Below, piece by piece: positions 1 to 6,603 of a stretch of DNA of 13,702 bases (the first letter of the stretch is position 1; the number at the start of each line of letters is the position of its first letter). The stretch lies in contig DGVM01000160.1 of assembly GCA_002395925.1 (NCBI GenBank), positions 1 through 13,702 of the forward strand, read 5' to 3'. Source of the stretch: Bacteroidales bacterium UBA4284 (GTDB lineage: Bacteria > Bacteroidota > Bacteroidia > Bacteroidales > UBA932). The notes under the pieces are model-generated. The model did not search any database. It was not told the origin of the DNA and saw only the letters and a program-made list of their open reading frames with translations. Both the position numbers and the translations under genes were made by a program.

Positions 1-518
1 ACGCCATAGACGTTCTCCATGTAGAGTGATGACATTATGGCGAACTGACGGAGATGCTCCGGAGTGACCTCCACGTTCGCTCCGCTGTCGCAGATGCTCA
101 CGATTCCGCCGTCCATGGTCGGCAGGACGGGGCAGAAGGCGGGCCGGATGATGCCGCGAAGACGCCCGATGCGGGTGAGGGCCGCAGCCACCAGGGCTCC
201 GGTGGAACCGGTGCTGACGAGGGCCGAGACGCTGTCGTCGTCGCGCAGCAGGCGTATCGCCTTGACCATCGAGCTCTCCCGCTTGAGGCGGATTACGTCG
301 GTGGGACGTTCGTCGCAGCCTATGACCTGCGGGGCGTGCAGGATTTCGACACGCGACGCATCGTGAGGACGGGCGTCCAGAAGGGCGCGCAGCGCAGCCT
401 CGTCGCCGCTCAGGATGAGGTGCAGGTCGGGGAATTGCCCCAGGGCGGCGATGGCGCCGTCGATATTTGCTTCGGGGCTGTGGTCGCCGCCGTAGCAGTC
501 AACTATAATCTTTATCAT
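1..518 (-). CDS. plsX: PlsX, phosphate acyltransferase (3' end cut off by window edge)
   Basis: PlsX interconverts acyl-ACP and acyl-phosphate, the acyl donor for the first acylation of glycerol-3-phosphate by PlsY, at the cytoplasmic side of the membrane. About 172 residues are visible, roughly half of a normal PlsX. The N-terminal glycine-rich motif is present as DCYGGDHSPE (residues 7-16), where most PlsX proteins have D-x-MGGD. STGSTGALVAA (102-112) corresponds to the usual S-A-G-N-T-G-A loop, followed by RIGRLRGIIRPA (116-127), LPT and a DSGANVE motif (144-150). The start at 518 is fixed by the motif and by a 4-base ATGA overlap with the stop of the upstream GNAT gene, so it is the fourth gene of the fak operon. 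The CYGGD and STGSTGA variants suggest a divergent subfamily, perhaps a second copy beside a housekeeping plsX. That last point is inference. The family call is secure. Confidence 0.9.
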   Translation of the reverse strand, partial: MIKIIVDCYGGDHSPEANIDGAIAALGQFPDLHLILSGDEAALRALLDARPHDASRVEILHAPQVIGCDERPTDVIRLKRESSMVKAIRLLRDDDSVSALVSTGSTGALVAAALTRIGRLRGIIRPAFCPVLPTMDGGIVSICDSGANVEVTPEHLRQFAIMSSLYMENVYG

Positions 519-1636
519 ACCAGTTTCTTGACGAATGCGCGGCGGCGTTTGTGTACCTCGCGTCCGAAGCGCTTCCACAGGTTCTGTATGTCGTAATTGT
601 CTTCCAGATTAAGGTTCGTCTCTGCGTACTCGATGCCGTCCTCGCGCAGCATCTTCATGAGCGCGGCGGAGAAGATGGCGCTGATTCCGTAATTGGCGAA
701 CTGAGGATCGACTCCCACGAGGCCGAGGTCTATGACCCTGGGCTTGCGCTTTGCCTTGAGGAACTTCAGGAGCATGCCGGGAGTGATGCGCCCGCCGGAA
801 CTGCGCAGGGCGTCCACGATGCTGGGGAAGCAGATGCCGAAGCACACTACGCGGTCGTGCTCGTCGAGGACCACGGCGACGTAGCGCAGGTCGATAATGA
901 AGCGGAAGCCGTCTATCATCTGCTTCTTCATGGCGTCGGTAAACGGTACCGTGCCGTAGAGCTTGTCGTACGACTTGTCGATGAGGTCGAACAGGCCGTC
1001 TGCATATTTATCGATGAAGTCGTTTACGTTCTTGGCAGGACCCAGGCGGAGCTTGTAGCGTTTCATTACAAATTCGCCGAGCTTCTCAAGCTCTCCGTCG
1101 TAATCGACGGGAACGGTGAGTTTGCTCTCCGTCCAGTCAACCTCCTTGGTGTATCCGTTGGCCTCTATAAGCTTCTGGTAATAAGGGTAGTTGTACTGTT
1201 CCTCGTAGGTCGATACCTGATCGAATCCGTCGATGAGAAGGCCCTCCCTTTCCAGGTCGGAGAACCCGAGGGGACCGTGCGCCGTATCCATTCCCTTTGA
1301 GACGGCCCAGCTTTCGACAGCCGCAAAGAGGGCGTTTGCGACCTCCTGGTCGTCGATGGCGTCGAAGCGTCCGAACCGGACCCTCTTCTCGTTGTTCTTT
1401 TGGTTTGCGGCCTTCTGGATGATGCCGCAGATGCGGCCGACAATCTTTCCGTCGCGGTATGCGTTGTAATAGACAGTATCGCAGCAGTCGTTGTATATAT
1501 TCTTGCTGCCGAAAAGGTTGCGCTCGTCCATGTAAAGCGGCGGGCAAAAATACGGGCAGTCCTTATAGAGCTTCAGCGGAAACTCTATGAATTCGGTTTG
1601 CTCGCCACGCGTGCGGACTTCTCTGACTTCCAGCAT
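515..1636 (-). CDS. Uncharacterised GNAT-fold acyltransferase-like protein in the fak operon
   Basis: This 373-residue protein belongs to a widespread but poorly characterised family related to GNAT N-acyltransferases. The N-terminal signature FIEFPLKLYKDCPYFCPPL (residues 16-34) fits the pattern I recall for the family: FP..LYK..P...PPL. A conserved stretch follows: AIDDQEVANALF (93-104), then GPLGFSDLEREGLLIDGFD (121-139). The C-terminal half looks like a second acetyltransferase lobe: VIDLGLVGVDPQFANYGIS (301-319) resembles the beta4 strand and acyl-CoA pyrophosphate loop, and YAETNLNLEDN (337-347) resembles the late GNAT strand. No signal peptide or membrane segment is seen, so it is probably cytoplasmic. 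It starts 3 bases after the fakB stop and overlaps plsX by 4 bases. Its substrate is unknown. The neighbours suggest a lipid-linked acyl donor, which is inference only. A role as a ceramide-synthase-type N-acyltransferase is one possibility I cannot test here. Confidence 0.8.
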   Translation of the reverse strand: MLEVREVRTRGEQTEFIEFPLKLYKDCPYFCPPLYMDERNLFGSKNIYNDCCDTVYYNAYRDGKIVGRICGIIQKAANQKNNEKRVRFGRFDAIDDQEVANALFAAVESWAVSKGMDTAHGPLGFSDLEREGLLIDGFDQVSTYEEQYNYPYYQKLIEANGYTKEVDWTESKLTVPVDYDGELEKLGEFVMKRYKLRLGPAKNVNDFIDKYADGLFDLIDKSYDKLYGTVPFTDAMKKQMIDGFRFIIDLRYVAVVLDEHDRVVCFGICFPSIVDALRSSGGRITPGMLLKFLKAKRKPRVIDLGLVGVDPQFANYGISAIFSAALMKMLREDGIEYAETNLNLEDNYDIQNLWKRFGREVHKRRRAFVKKLV

Positions 1637-1639
1637 AAA

Positions 1640-2509
1640 CTATCTGTGTGAGCCATGGAAGCATACGCCCATGCCGTTGGGGCCGCAGTGGCTTCCGATG
1701 GTTGGATTGACCATGGTTACTACGATGCGCAGGTCTTCGCCGAACTTGGCGCGAAGCTTGGCGACGAGAATATCAACCAGCTCCTGGCAGTCTGCGTGAC
1801 CTATTACCAGGCGGTGGTCCTTGACATTTTCTCCAAGCTCCTCCACGTATTGCACGAGGCGGTCGATTGCCTTGTTGCGGCCGACTTCCTTGCCGATCTG
1901 CACCATCTTGCCCTGCTCGTTTACGTAAATGATAGGGCGGATACCGATGAAGTTGCCCATGGTGGCGGCGAGTCCGCTTACGCGGCCGCTGCGACGGAAG
2001 AACTTGAGGTCGTCGGCTATGAAGTACAGGGGGAATTTCTGGACTTCCTTGTCTGCCCATTCGAGCACCTGCTCGGGTGTCTTGCCGGCTTTGAAAAGGT
2101 CTCCTATCTCGAGTACTATATTGAGGGACTGGGCGGAGATGCCGAGGGTATCGACTGCCCAGAACTTGCGCTCTGGATACTTCTGTTTGAGGTTGCTGAC
2201 CGCCATGTCCATGTTCGCGAAAGTATTGGACATGCCGGACGAGAAGTGCACGTAGAAAATGTCGTTGCCTGCAGCGAACTCGGGTTCGAAGTATTTGAGG
2301 TAAACTGCCTCGCTGATTGCGCTCGTGGTGGGAATGGTGCCTTCGCGGAGCTTGTTGTAGAACGCCTTGTGGTCATAGTCTTCGCTCTCTACGTAAGGAT
2401 GGTAGAGCTTGCCGTCTATGGCGTAGGGCATGGGGATGATTTTGAAGCCGTACTCGCGCGCGATGGCGGGAGTCACGTCGCAGTCTGTATCGGAAAAAAG
2501 TGTCAGCAT
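1640..2509 (-). CDS. fakB: DegV family fatty-acid-binding protein (FakB-like)
   Basis: The 289-residue product has the whole DegV/EDD fold. FakB proteins hold a free fatty acid in a buried pocket and present its carboxyl group to FakA for phosphorylation; the product acyl-phosphate goes to PlsX. Visible motifs are SDTDCDVTP (6-14), a variant of the usual D-S-T/A-x-D-L-P start; PTTSAIS (60-66); the HFSSGMSNTF loop (88-97); LKFFRRSGRVSG (168-179); and the C-terminal GSHCGPNGMG (272-281) with its conserved His274. These match carboxylate-binding positions known in the family. The reading frame is open upstream to 2716, but homology begins at the ATG at 2509, which overlaps the fakA stop by 7 bases (ATGCTGA). 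This coupling fits the tight partnership of the two proteins. Acyl chain preference cannot be read from the sequence. Confidence 0.9.
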   Translation of the reverse strand: MLTLFSDTDCDVTPAIAREYGFKIIPMPYAIDGKLYHPYVESEDYDHKAFYNKLREGTIPTTSAISEAVYLKYFEPEFAAGNDIFYVHFSSGMSNTFANMDMAVSNLKQKYPERKFWAVDTLGISAQSLNIVLEIGDLFKAGKTPEQVLEWADKEVQKFPLYFIADDLKFFRRSGRVSGLAATMGNFIGIRPIIYVNEQGKMVQIGKEVGRNKAIDRLVQYVEELGENVKDHRLVIGHADCQELVDILVAKLRAKFGEDLRIVVTMVNPTIGSHCGPNGMGVCFHGSHR

Positions 2510-4155
2510 AATACTATAATGTAATCGAAAACGGTCTGTCCGCCGTCGTGAAAAATGAATTCTGTAGTGGGGAAAGCCCCCTCGAGGGAGGACTGCAGGG
2601 ATGCGGCGTCGGAACTTGCGTCGGCGCCGGCAAATACGATAGCAACGTCGTGAGACGAAGCTTCCAGCTGTCTGCACAGCCCGATGGCGGCGTCGTTGCG
2701 CGTACCTTCGCAGCAAAGAATGTCGTCTCCGCAGAAGCCTATATAAGAGCCTTTGGCTACCAGTACGCCGTTGCTGGTCGTGTCGCGGATAGCCGTTGAA
2801 ACCATGCCGCAGCAGACCGATTCCGCAGCCTGCACCAGGAACTGTTCGATCTGCCCGGCGTCGCCTGCACCCGGGTCGAACGCGGCGAGGGAGACGTATC
2901 CCGAGCCAATGTCTTTAGTGGGAATCACCCGCACGTCGGCGTCGGCATAGACCTCTGCTGCCTGGCGGGCTGTCAGGATTATATTTGAATTGTTGGGGAA
3001 TACGAATATGGTCTTGGCTCCGACACGGTCGAATGCGGCAACGAAGTCGGCTACCGACGGATTCATGGTCTGGCCGCCGGCTATCACTTCGTCGGCGCCT
3101 ACCTCCTTGAATGACTGTATCATGCCATCCCCGGAAGCCACCGTCACGCGTCCGTACTCCTTGCGCTCCTTTTTGCGGGGAGAGGAAAAGGCATGGTTGT
3201 GGTTGTGCTGCAGGGTCATGTTCTCCACCTTAATGGTGAGGAACTCACCCCAGCGCTGGCAGTGGCTGAGTATGTCGCCGGGCGTCTTGGTGTGGACGTG
3301 AACCTTTATTATGGTGCCTTCGCGGAAGAAGACGACTGAGTCGCCGGCACCCAGGATATAGTCTTCGATCTCTTTCTCGTCGAAGGTCGCGAGATCCACT
3401 TTAGAAGACTGGAGCCTGAGCAGGAATTCGGTGCAGTAGCCGAACTTGAGTTCGGTGTTCTCGTCGAATGCGCTCAGATCGACCTTGGGAGCAGTCTGCG
3501 AAGCGGGGGAGTCGGTGGGGGAGGTCCTGATTCCGAGGAGGGCGTCCTGGAATCCGTAGAAGATATTGAGGAGGCCTGCGCCGCCGCTGTCGACTACGCC
3601 GGCCTCTCGCAGGACATCGAGCTTGTCGGGAGTGTGTTCGAGAGAATTCTCCATGTTGTGGATGAGCGCGGTGACATATTCTTCCATGCTGAGGCTGCTG
3701 GCGGACGAGGAGTTCTCGGTGCCCTCGCGCACGACGGTGAGAATAGTGCCCTCCACGGGGTGGGAAACGGAGTGGTAGGCTTCGCTTACGGCTGATTGCA
3801 TGGCGTTTGCGAAGCCGGATGTATCGGTATCCTTGAGGCCGGACAGGCCCTTGGCCATTCCGGCGAAGATGCGGGAGAGAATCACGCCCGAATTGCCTCG
3901 GGCGCCCATGAGCATTCCGGACGATACGGCGCCGGCAATCTCGCCGAGAGTGGCGCCGTGCAGCGAAGCCGCCTGGTCGCAACCGGCCTGTATCGTCAGG
4001 CACATGTTGTCGCCGGTGTCGCCGTCGGGGATGGGAAAAACGTTCAAGTCGTTGATTGATTGTCTATTCTGGCTCAAGCGCGCATGCCCTTGGGTCAGCA
4101 TAGTGAGGAACAGCTCTCCGGTCAGATTGTAGGTTTGAGCTTGGTTGTGTTGCAT
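2503..4155 (-). CDS. fakA: Fatty acid kinase catalytic subunit FakA (DAK2/DhaL, YloV family)
   Basis: FakA transfers phosphate from ATP to a fatty acid carried by FakB. At 550 residues it matches the usual family length of about 550. The N-terminal DhaL kinase domain carries LNVFPIPDGDTGDNM (37-51), whose Asp44 and Asp46 are the expected Mg-nucleotide ligands. GARGNSGVILS (84-94) and DSGGAGLL (189-196) complete it. The middle domain has FGYCTEF (238-244) and KVHVHT (284-289); Cys241, His286 and His288 fit the zinc site I recall from Staphylococcus aureus FakA. The C-terminal DegV-like domain has GADEVIAGGQTMNPS (353-367), FPNNSNI (386-392) and IPTKDIGSGYVSLAAFDP (411-428). The open frame runs upstream to 4320, across the divergent neighbour, but the family start and a promoter at 4163-4170 point to the ATG at 4155. 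It is the first gene of the operon. Confidence 0.93.
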   Translation of the reverse strand: MQHNQAQTYNLTGELFLTMLTQGHARLSQNRQSINDLNVFPIPDGDTGDNMCLTIQAGCDQAASLHGATLGEIAGAVSSGMLMGARGNSGVILSRIFAGMAKGLSGLKDTDTSGFANAMQSAVSEAYHSVSHPVEGTILTVVREGTENSSSASSLSMEEYVTALIHNMENSLEHTPDKLDVLREAGVVDSGGAGLLNIFYGFQDALLGIRTSPTDSPASQTAPKVDLSAFDENTELKFGYCTEFLLRLQSSKVDLATFDEKEIEDYILGAGDSVVFFREGTIIKVHVHTKTPGDILSHCQRWGEFLTIKVENMTLQHNHNHAFSSPRKKERKEYGRVTVASGDGMIQSFKEVGADEVIAGGQTMNPSVADFVAAFDRVGAKTIFVFPNNSNIILTARQAAEVYADADVRVIPTKDIGSGYVSLAAFDPGAGDAGQIEQFLVQAAESVCCGMVSTAIRDTTSNGVLVAKGSYIGFCGDDILCCEGTRNDAAIGLCRQLEASSHDVAIVFAGADASSDAASLQSSLEGAFPTTEFIFHDGGQTVFDYIIVLC

Positions 4156-4162
4156 AAGACTA

Positions 4163-4170
4163 CAAATATA
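4163..4170 (-). promoter_or_regulatory. Predicted -7 element of the fak operon promoter
   Basis: On the minus strand the sequence is TATATTTG, a perfect match to the Bacteroidota -7 consensus TAnnTTTG. It ends 7 bases before the fakA ATG, so transcription would start about 4 bases before the start codon. I see no convincing TTG at the -33 position (spacers of 19-20 checked); a run of eight A residues lies in the spacer instead. The promoter therefore rests on the -7 box and its placement alone. Confidence 0.6.
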
Positions 4171-4198
4171 CGCTTTTTTTTCGTACATTGCGGCATAG

Positions 4199-4206
4199 AA
4201 CCTTTG
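4199..4206 (+). promoter_or_regulatory. Possible -7 element of the HhH/beta-barrel gene
   Basis: AACCTTTG differs from TAnnTTTG at one base and ends 4 bases before the ATG at 4211. No TTG stands at the -33 position; a T-run is there (TTT at 4176-4178). If real, the mRNA would be leaderless. It would fire divergently from the fak promoter inside a 55-base gap. Confidence 0.35.
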
Positions 4207-4210
4207 AACT

Positions 4211-5755
4211 ATGAAGACTCTTATTATCGTGGCCGCGCTGCTTTCCGCGGCTCCCGGGTTCGAAGATGCCGTGCTGCTGATTACCGGCGCCGGCACGCTG
4301 GAAGAACTCGACGAAAGCACCCTCGAACGGTTCAGGGCGTTGTCGCTCAGTCCCTTGGACCTTAACTCCTCTTCCCGCAGCCGTCTGCTCGCCAGCGGCC
4401 TGTTTTCGCCTTTCCAGGTGGCCTCGCTGCTGGATTACCGCCAGCGGACGGGGGATATCCTCTCGCCGGTGGAACTCGGCCTCGTGGACGGTTTCTCAGC
4501 GCAGCTTGCAGGGGCGCTGACGCACTTTGTGCGTATGGATTCTTCCTCTCCTCCGGGCCGGCGGCGTAGCGGGAAACTGCGTGCCGGCATTATGGTACGC
4601 GGCTCCGCCAGGGCGTCGGACGACACGCTGTTCGCCTATGGTTCAAAGATTAAGCTGGAACTTGGCGATGTTGCGGAACTCAATTGGGGAACACGTACCA
4701 CATATTCCGACAAAACTCTGCGGCCGGGAACGGTAAGCGCGGCGGTGTATGGACGCAAATACCTTGGAAAAGTGGTTCTGGGGCACTTTGGAGCGCGGTT
4801 CGGACAAGGACTGGCGCAGTGGAGCGGATTCTCGCTCCAGCCCTACGGGAGCTCATCTTCTTTCAGAAAGTCCGGGACGGGATTCTCGCCCACCGCATCG
4901 TTCAGCCCCGACCATTGCGGGGTGGCTGCAGATTTCGAACTGGGCCGCTGGACAGCCGGAGCCGCATACTCCTTCACCGATAAAACACCCATGGCCAGCG
5001 TTTCCTACACCGCACGGACCTTTACCGCAGGTGCAGTGGCGACGGGAAAGGCCGCATCGGTATTCTGGCAGGCGGGCTTTTCTGGAGTCTCCATATACGG
5101 AGAACTGGCCTGGAAAGAGCGCCTCCAGGCCTGCGCCGGCATTGTATGGGTGCCCGTCTATGGCAGCAGGATATGTGCATGCGGAAGGTACATCGACGGT
5201 CAGCCTGAACTGCTTGCCGGAGCTGGTACCCGTACGCTCGACGCGGTACTTGCCCTGAGAGAGTCGATGCAGCGCGTGACGCTTAAGTTTTCCCCCTCCT
5301 TCGCGGCGGGCCCGCTGTCGGTCACCCCGTCGCTGCGTCTTGCCGCTAAGCACACGGAACTCTGGCGGGTCGAGGGAAGAGGGGAGTTGCAGCTGGACCT
5401 TGCAGGCTGGATGCTGCGCTCTCGGCTGGATATTGTTCGCAGTGTCGCAACTTCCTGGCTTGTAAATGCAGAGGCCGGCCATGCTGAAGGTAAACTTAAG
5501 GCATATTTAAGATGGACCCTGTTCCGTATAGACAATTGGGCGGACCGTATCTACGTGTACGAAAGGGACGCTCCCGGAAGCTTCAATGTCCCGGCCTATT
5601 ACGGCAAAGGATGGTCGCTGTCGCTGGCCGCTTCGTGGAAGGCCTCGCGCCGCCATGCATTCCATCTGCGGGCGTCGTATCTGGCGTATCCCTGGATGGC
5701 GGATTCCAAACCGGCCCGGACCGAGCTGAAGTTGCAGTATCAGCTTAGTCTCTGA
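4211..5755 (+). CDS. Helix-hairpin-helix / outer-membrane beta-barrel protein of unknown function
   Basis: The 514-residue product begins with a short hydrophobic signal sequence (MKTLIIVAALLSAAPG), so it is probably exported. Residues about 46-105 form a ComEA-like helix-hairpin-helix module: LSPLDLNSSSRSRLLASG followed by QVASLLDYRQRTGDILSPVELGLVDGFS. This LDLN...LL.YR...G...S..EL..V.GF pattern is known from a Bacteroidota envelope family in which the module precedes a membrane barrel. The rest is rich in alternating aromatic and small residues typical of outer-membrane beta-strands, including FGARFGQGLAQWSGFSL (about 195-211), and ends in LKLQYQLSL, a plausible C-terminal beta-signal ending in a hydrophobic residue. 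The function is unknown; a DNA role is doubtful for an outer-membrane protein and the module may instead bind protein or act as a plug. It is transcribed alone, divergent from the fak operon and ahead of parA. Confidence 0.75.
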   Translation: MKTLIIVAALLSAAPGFEDAVLLITGAGTLEELDESTLERFRALSLSPLDLNSSSRSRLLASGLFSPFQVASLLDYRQRTGDILSPVELGLVDGFSAQLAGALTHFVRMDSSSPPGRRRSGKLRAGIMVRGSARASDDTLFAYGSKIKLELGDVAELNWGTRTTYSDKTLRPGTVSAAVYGRKYLGKVVLGHFGARFGQGLAQWSGFSLQPYGSSSSFRKSGTGFSPTASFSPDHCGVAADFELGRWTAGAAYSFTDKTPMASVSYTARTFTAGAVATGKAASVFWQAGFSGVSIYGELAWKERLQACAGIVWVPVYGSRICACGRYIDGQPELLAGAGTRTLDAVLALRESMQRVTLKFSPSFAAGPLSVTPSLRLAAKHTELWRVEGRGELQLDLAGWMLRSRLDIVRSVATSWLVNAEAGHAEGKLKAYLRWTLFRIDNWADRIYVYERDAPGSFNVPAYYGKGWSLSLAASWKASRRHAFHLRASYLAYPWMADSKPARTELKLQYQLSL

Positions 5756-5777
5756 CGCGCCCATGCCTGTGGCGCGT
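5755..5777 (+). terminator. GC-rich hairpin between the beta-barrel gene and parA
   Basis: ACGCGCC (5755-5761) pairs fully with GGCGCGT (5771-5777) around a 9-base loop. The hairpin begins at the last base of the beta-barrel stop codon and is followed by ATATTGCAGG, not a T-run. It may slow read-through into parA or protect the 3' end, but it is not a standard intrinsic terminator. Confidence 0.4.
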
Positions 5778-5780
5778 ATA

Positions 5781-5811
5781 TTGCAGGTTTATGAAATAAT
5801 TCGTATTTTTG
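5781..5811 (+). promoter_or_regulatory. Promoter of the parA operon
   Basis: TTG at 5781-5783, a 20-base spacer and TATTTTTG at 5804-5811 match the Bacteroidota sigma-AB promoter (TTG-N19/20-TAnnTTTG). The -7 box ends 6 bases before the ATG at 5818, so the predicted mRNA has a leader of about 3 bases or none. The box covers an in-frame TTG at 5809, which excludes that codon as the start. Confidence 0.75.
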
Positions 5812-5817
5812 CGTGAT

Positions 5818-6603
5818 ATGGGAAAAGTAATAGCAATCGCCAACCAGAAAGGCGGAGTGGGCAAGACCACGACTGCAATCAATCTTGCGGCATCCCTGGC
5901 GGCACTGGAAAAGAAGGTCCTCATAATAGATGCGGATCCCCAGGCAAACACCACCTCCGGCCTCAATTTCTCTCCAGACGACGACCGCAAACGCAGCATC
6001 TATGAGCTGATGGAGAGCACTATACGGGTCGAGGACGCCCTTATTCAGACAGAAATGCCAGGGCTCCACATGATTCCGTCGCACATAAATCTGGTGGGCA
6101 TAGAAATAGAAATGATAAACGACGAACGCAGGGAATCCCTGCTTCGTGATGCGATAGCCCCAGTGCGGGACGAGTACGATTACATCATAATCGACTGCTC
6201 ACCGTCCCTGGGACTGATAACCGTCAATACGCTCGTTGCCGCCGATTCCGTCATTATTCCGGTCCAGCCTGAGTTCTTTGCCCTCGAAGGGCTTGGCAAG
6301 CTGCTGCAGACCATAAGGATAGTGCAGGGCGGGCTCAACCCCTCACTTACCATCGAGGGATTCGTCGTCACCATGTTCGACGGCCGCACCAAGGTTCACC
6401 AGCAGGTGCTCGCGGAGCTTCGCGACCACTTCAAGGAGCTGGTGTTCAATACTGTCATCCAGCGCAACATACGCCTCAGCGAGGCCCCCTCGCACGGCAA
6501 GCCCATTTTGCTGTACGAGATTTCCTGTACCGGTTCGTCAAACTACCTCAACCTCGCCTCAGAGGTCCTCGAGCGCGACGGAGAAACAATCAACAGACAA
6601 TGA
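5818..6603 (+). CDS. parA: ParA, chromosome-partitioning ATPase (Soj type)
   Basis: ParA binds nucleoid DNA non-specifically as an ATP dimer; ParB stimulates its ATPase, and the resulting gradient moves newly copied origins apart. The 261-residue length suits a small chromosomal ParA without an N-terminal helix-turn-helix. It has the deviant Walker A KGGVGKTT (11-18), with Lys11 as signature lysine and Lys16 as P-loop lysine. DADPQANTT follows (38-46), then Walker B IIIDCSPSLG (123-132) and RNIRLSEAPSHGKPI (216-230), all conserved in the family. The ATG at 5818 is preferred over an in-frame TTG at 5809 because the latter lies in the -7 box and the protein proper starts MGKVIAIANQ. The stop overlaps the parB start by 4 bases (ATGA), giving translational coupling. 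Confidence 0.96.
   Translation: MGKVIAIANQKGGVGKTTTAINLAASLAALEKKVLIIDADPQANTTSGLNFSPDDDRKRSIYELMESTIRVEDALIQTEMPGLHMIPSHINLVGIEIEMINDERRESLLRDAIAPVRDEYDYIIIDCSPSLGLITVNTLVAADSVIIPVQPEFFALEGLGKLLQTIRIVQGGLNPSLTIEGFVVTMFDGRTKVHQQVLAELRDHFKELVFNTVIQRNIRLSEAPSHGKPILLYEISCTGSSNYLNLASEVLERDGETINRQ

Noticed and set aside
551..1300. 249-residue plus-strand open frame opposite the GNAT gene
   Set aside because: It lies wholly inside a gene with clear family motifs; the translation has no recognisable motif and has the composition of an antisense shadow of high-GC codons.
1655..2524. 289-residue plus-strand open frame opposite fakB
   Set aside because: It is the antisense of the DegV gene, whose motifs and operon overlap are clear; the opposite frame stays open because of codon bias.
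2510..2716. N-terminal extension of FakB to an ATG at 2716
   Set aside because: The extra residues are Arg-rich antisense-type sequence overlapping fakA; DegV homology starts at 2509.
4156..4320. N-terminal extension of FakA to an upstream ATG at 4320
   Set aside because: It would overlap the divergent barrel gene and the fak promoter, and the Ser-rich extra residues have no counterpart in the FakA family.
5755..5777. Hairpin as a full intrinsic terminator
   Set aside because: The 7-pair stem is good but no T-run follows, so it is listed only as a low-confidence terminator-like hairpin.
5809..5817. TTG start for ParA at 5809
   Set aside because: The codon lies inside the -7 box TATTTTTG, upstream of the predicted transcription start.
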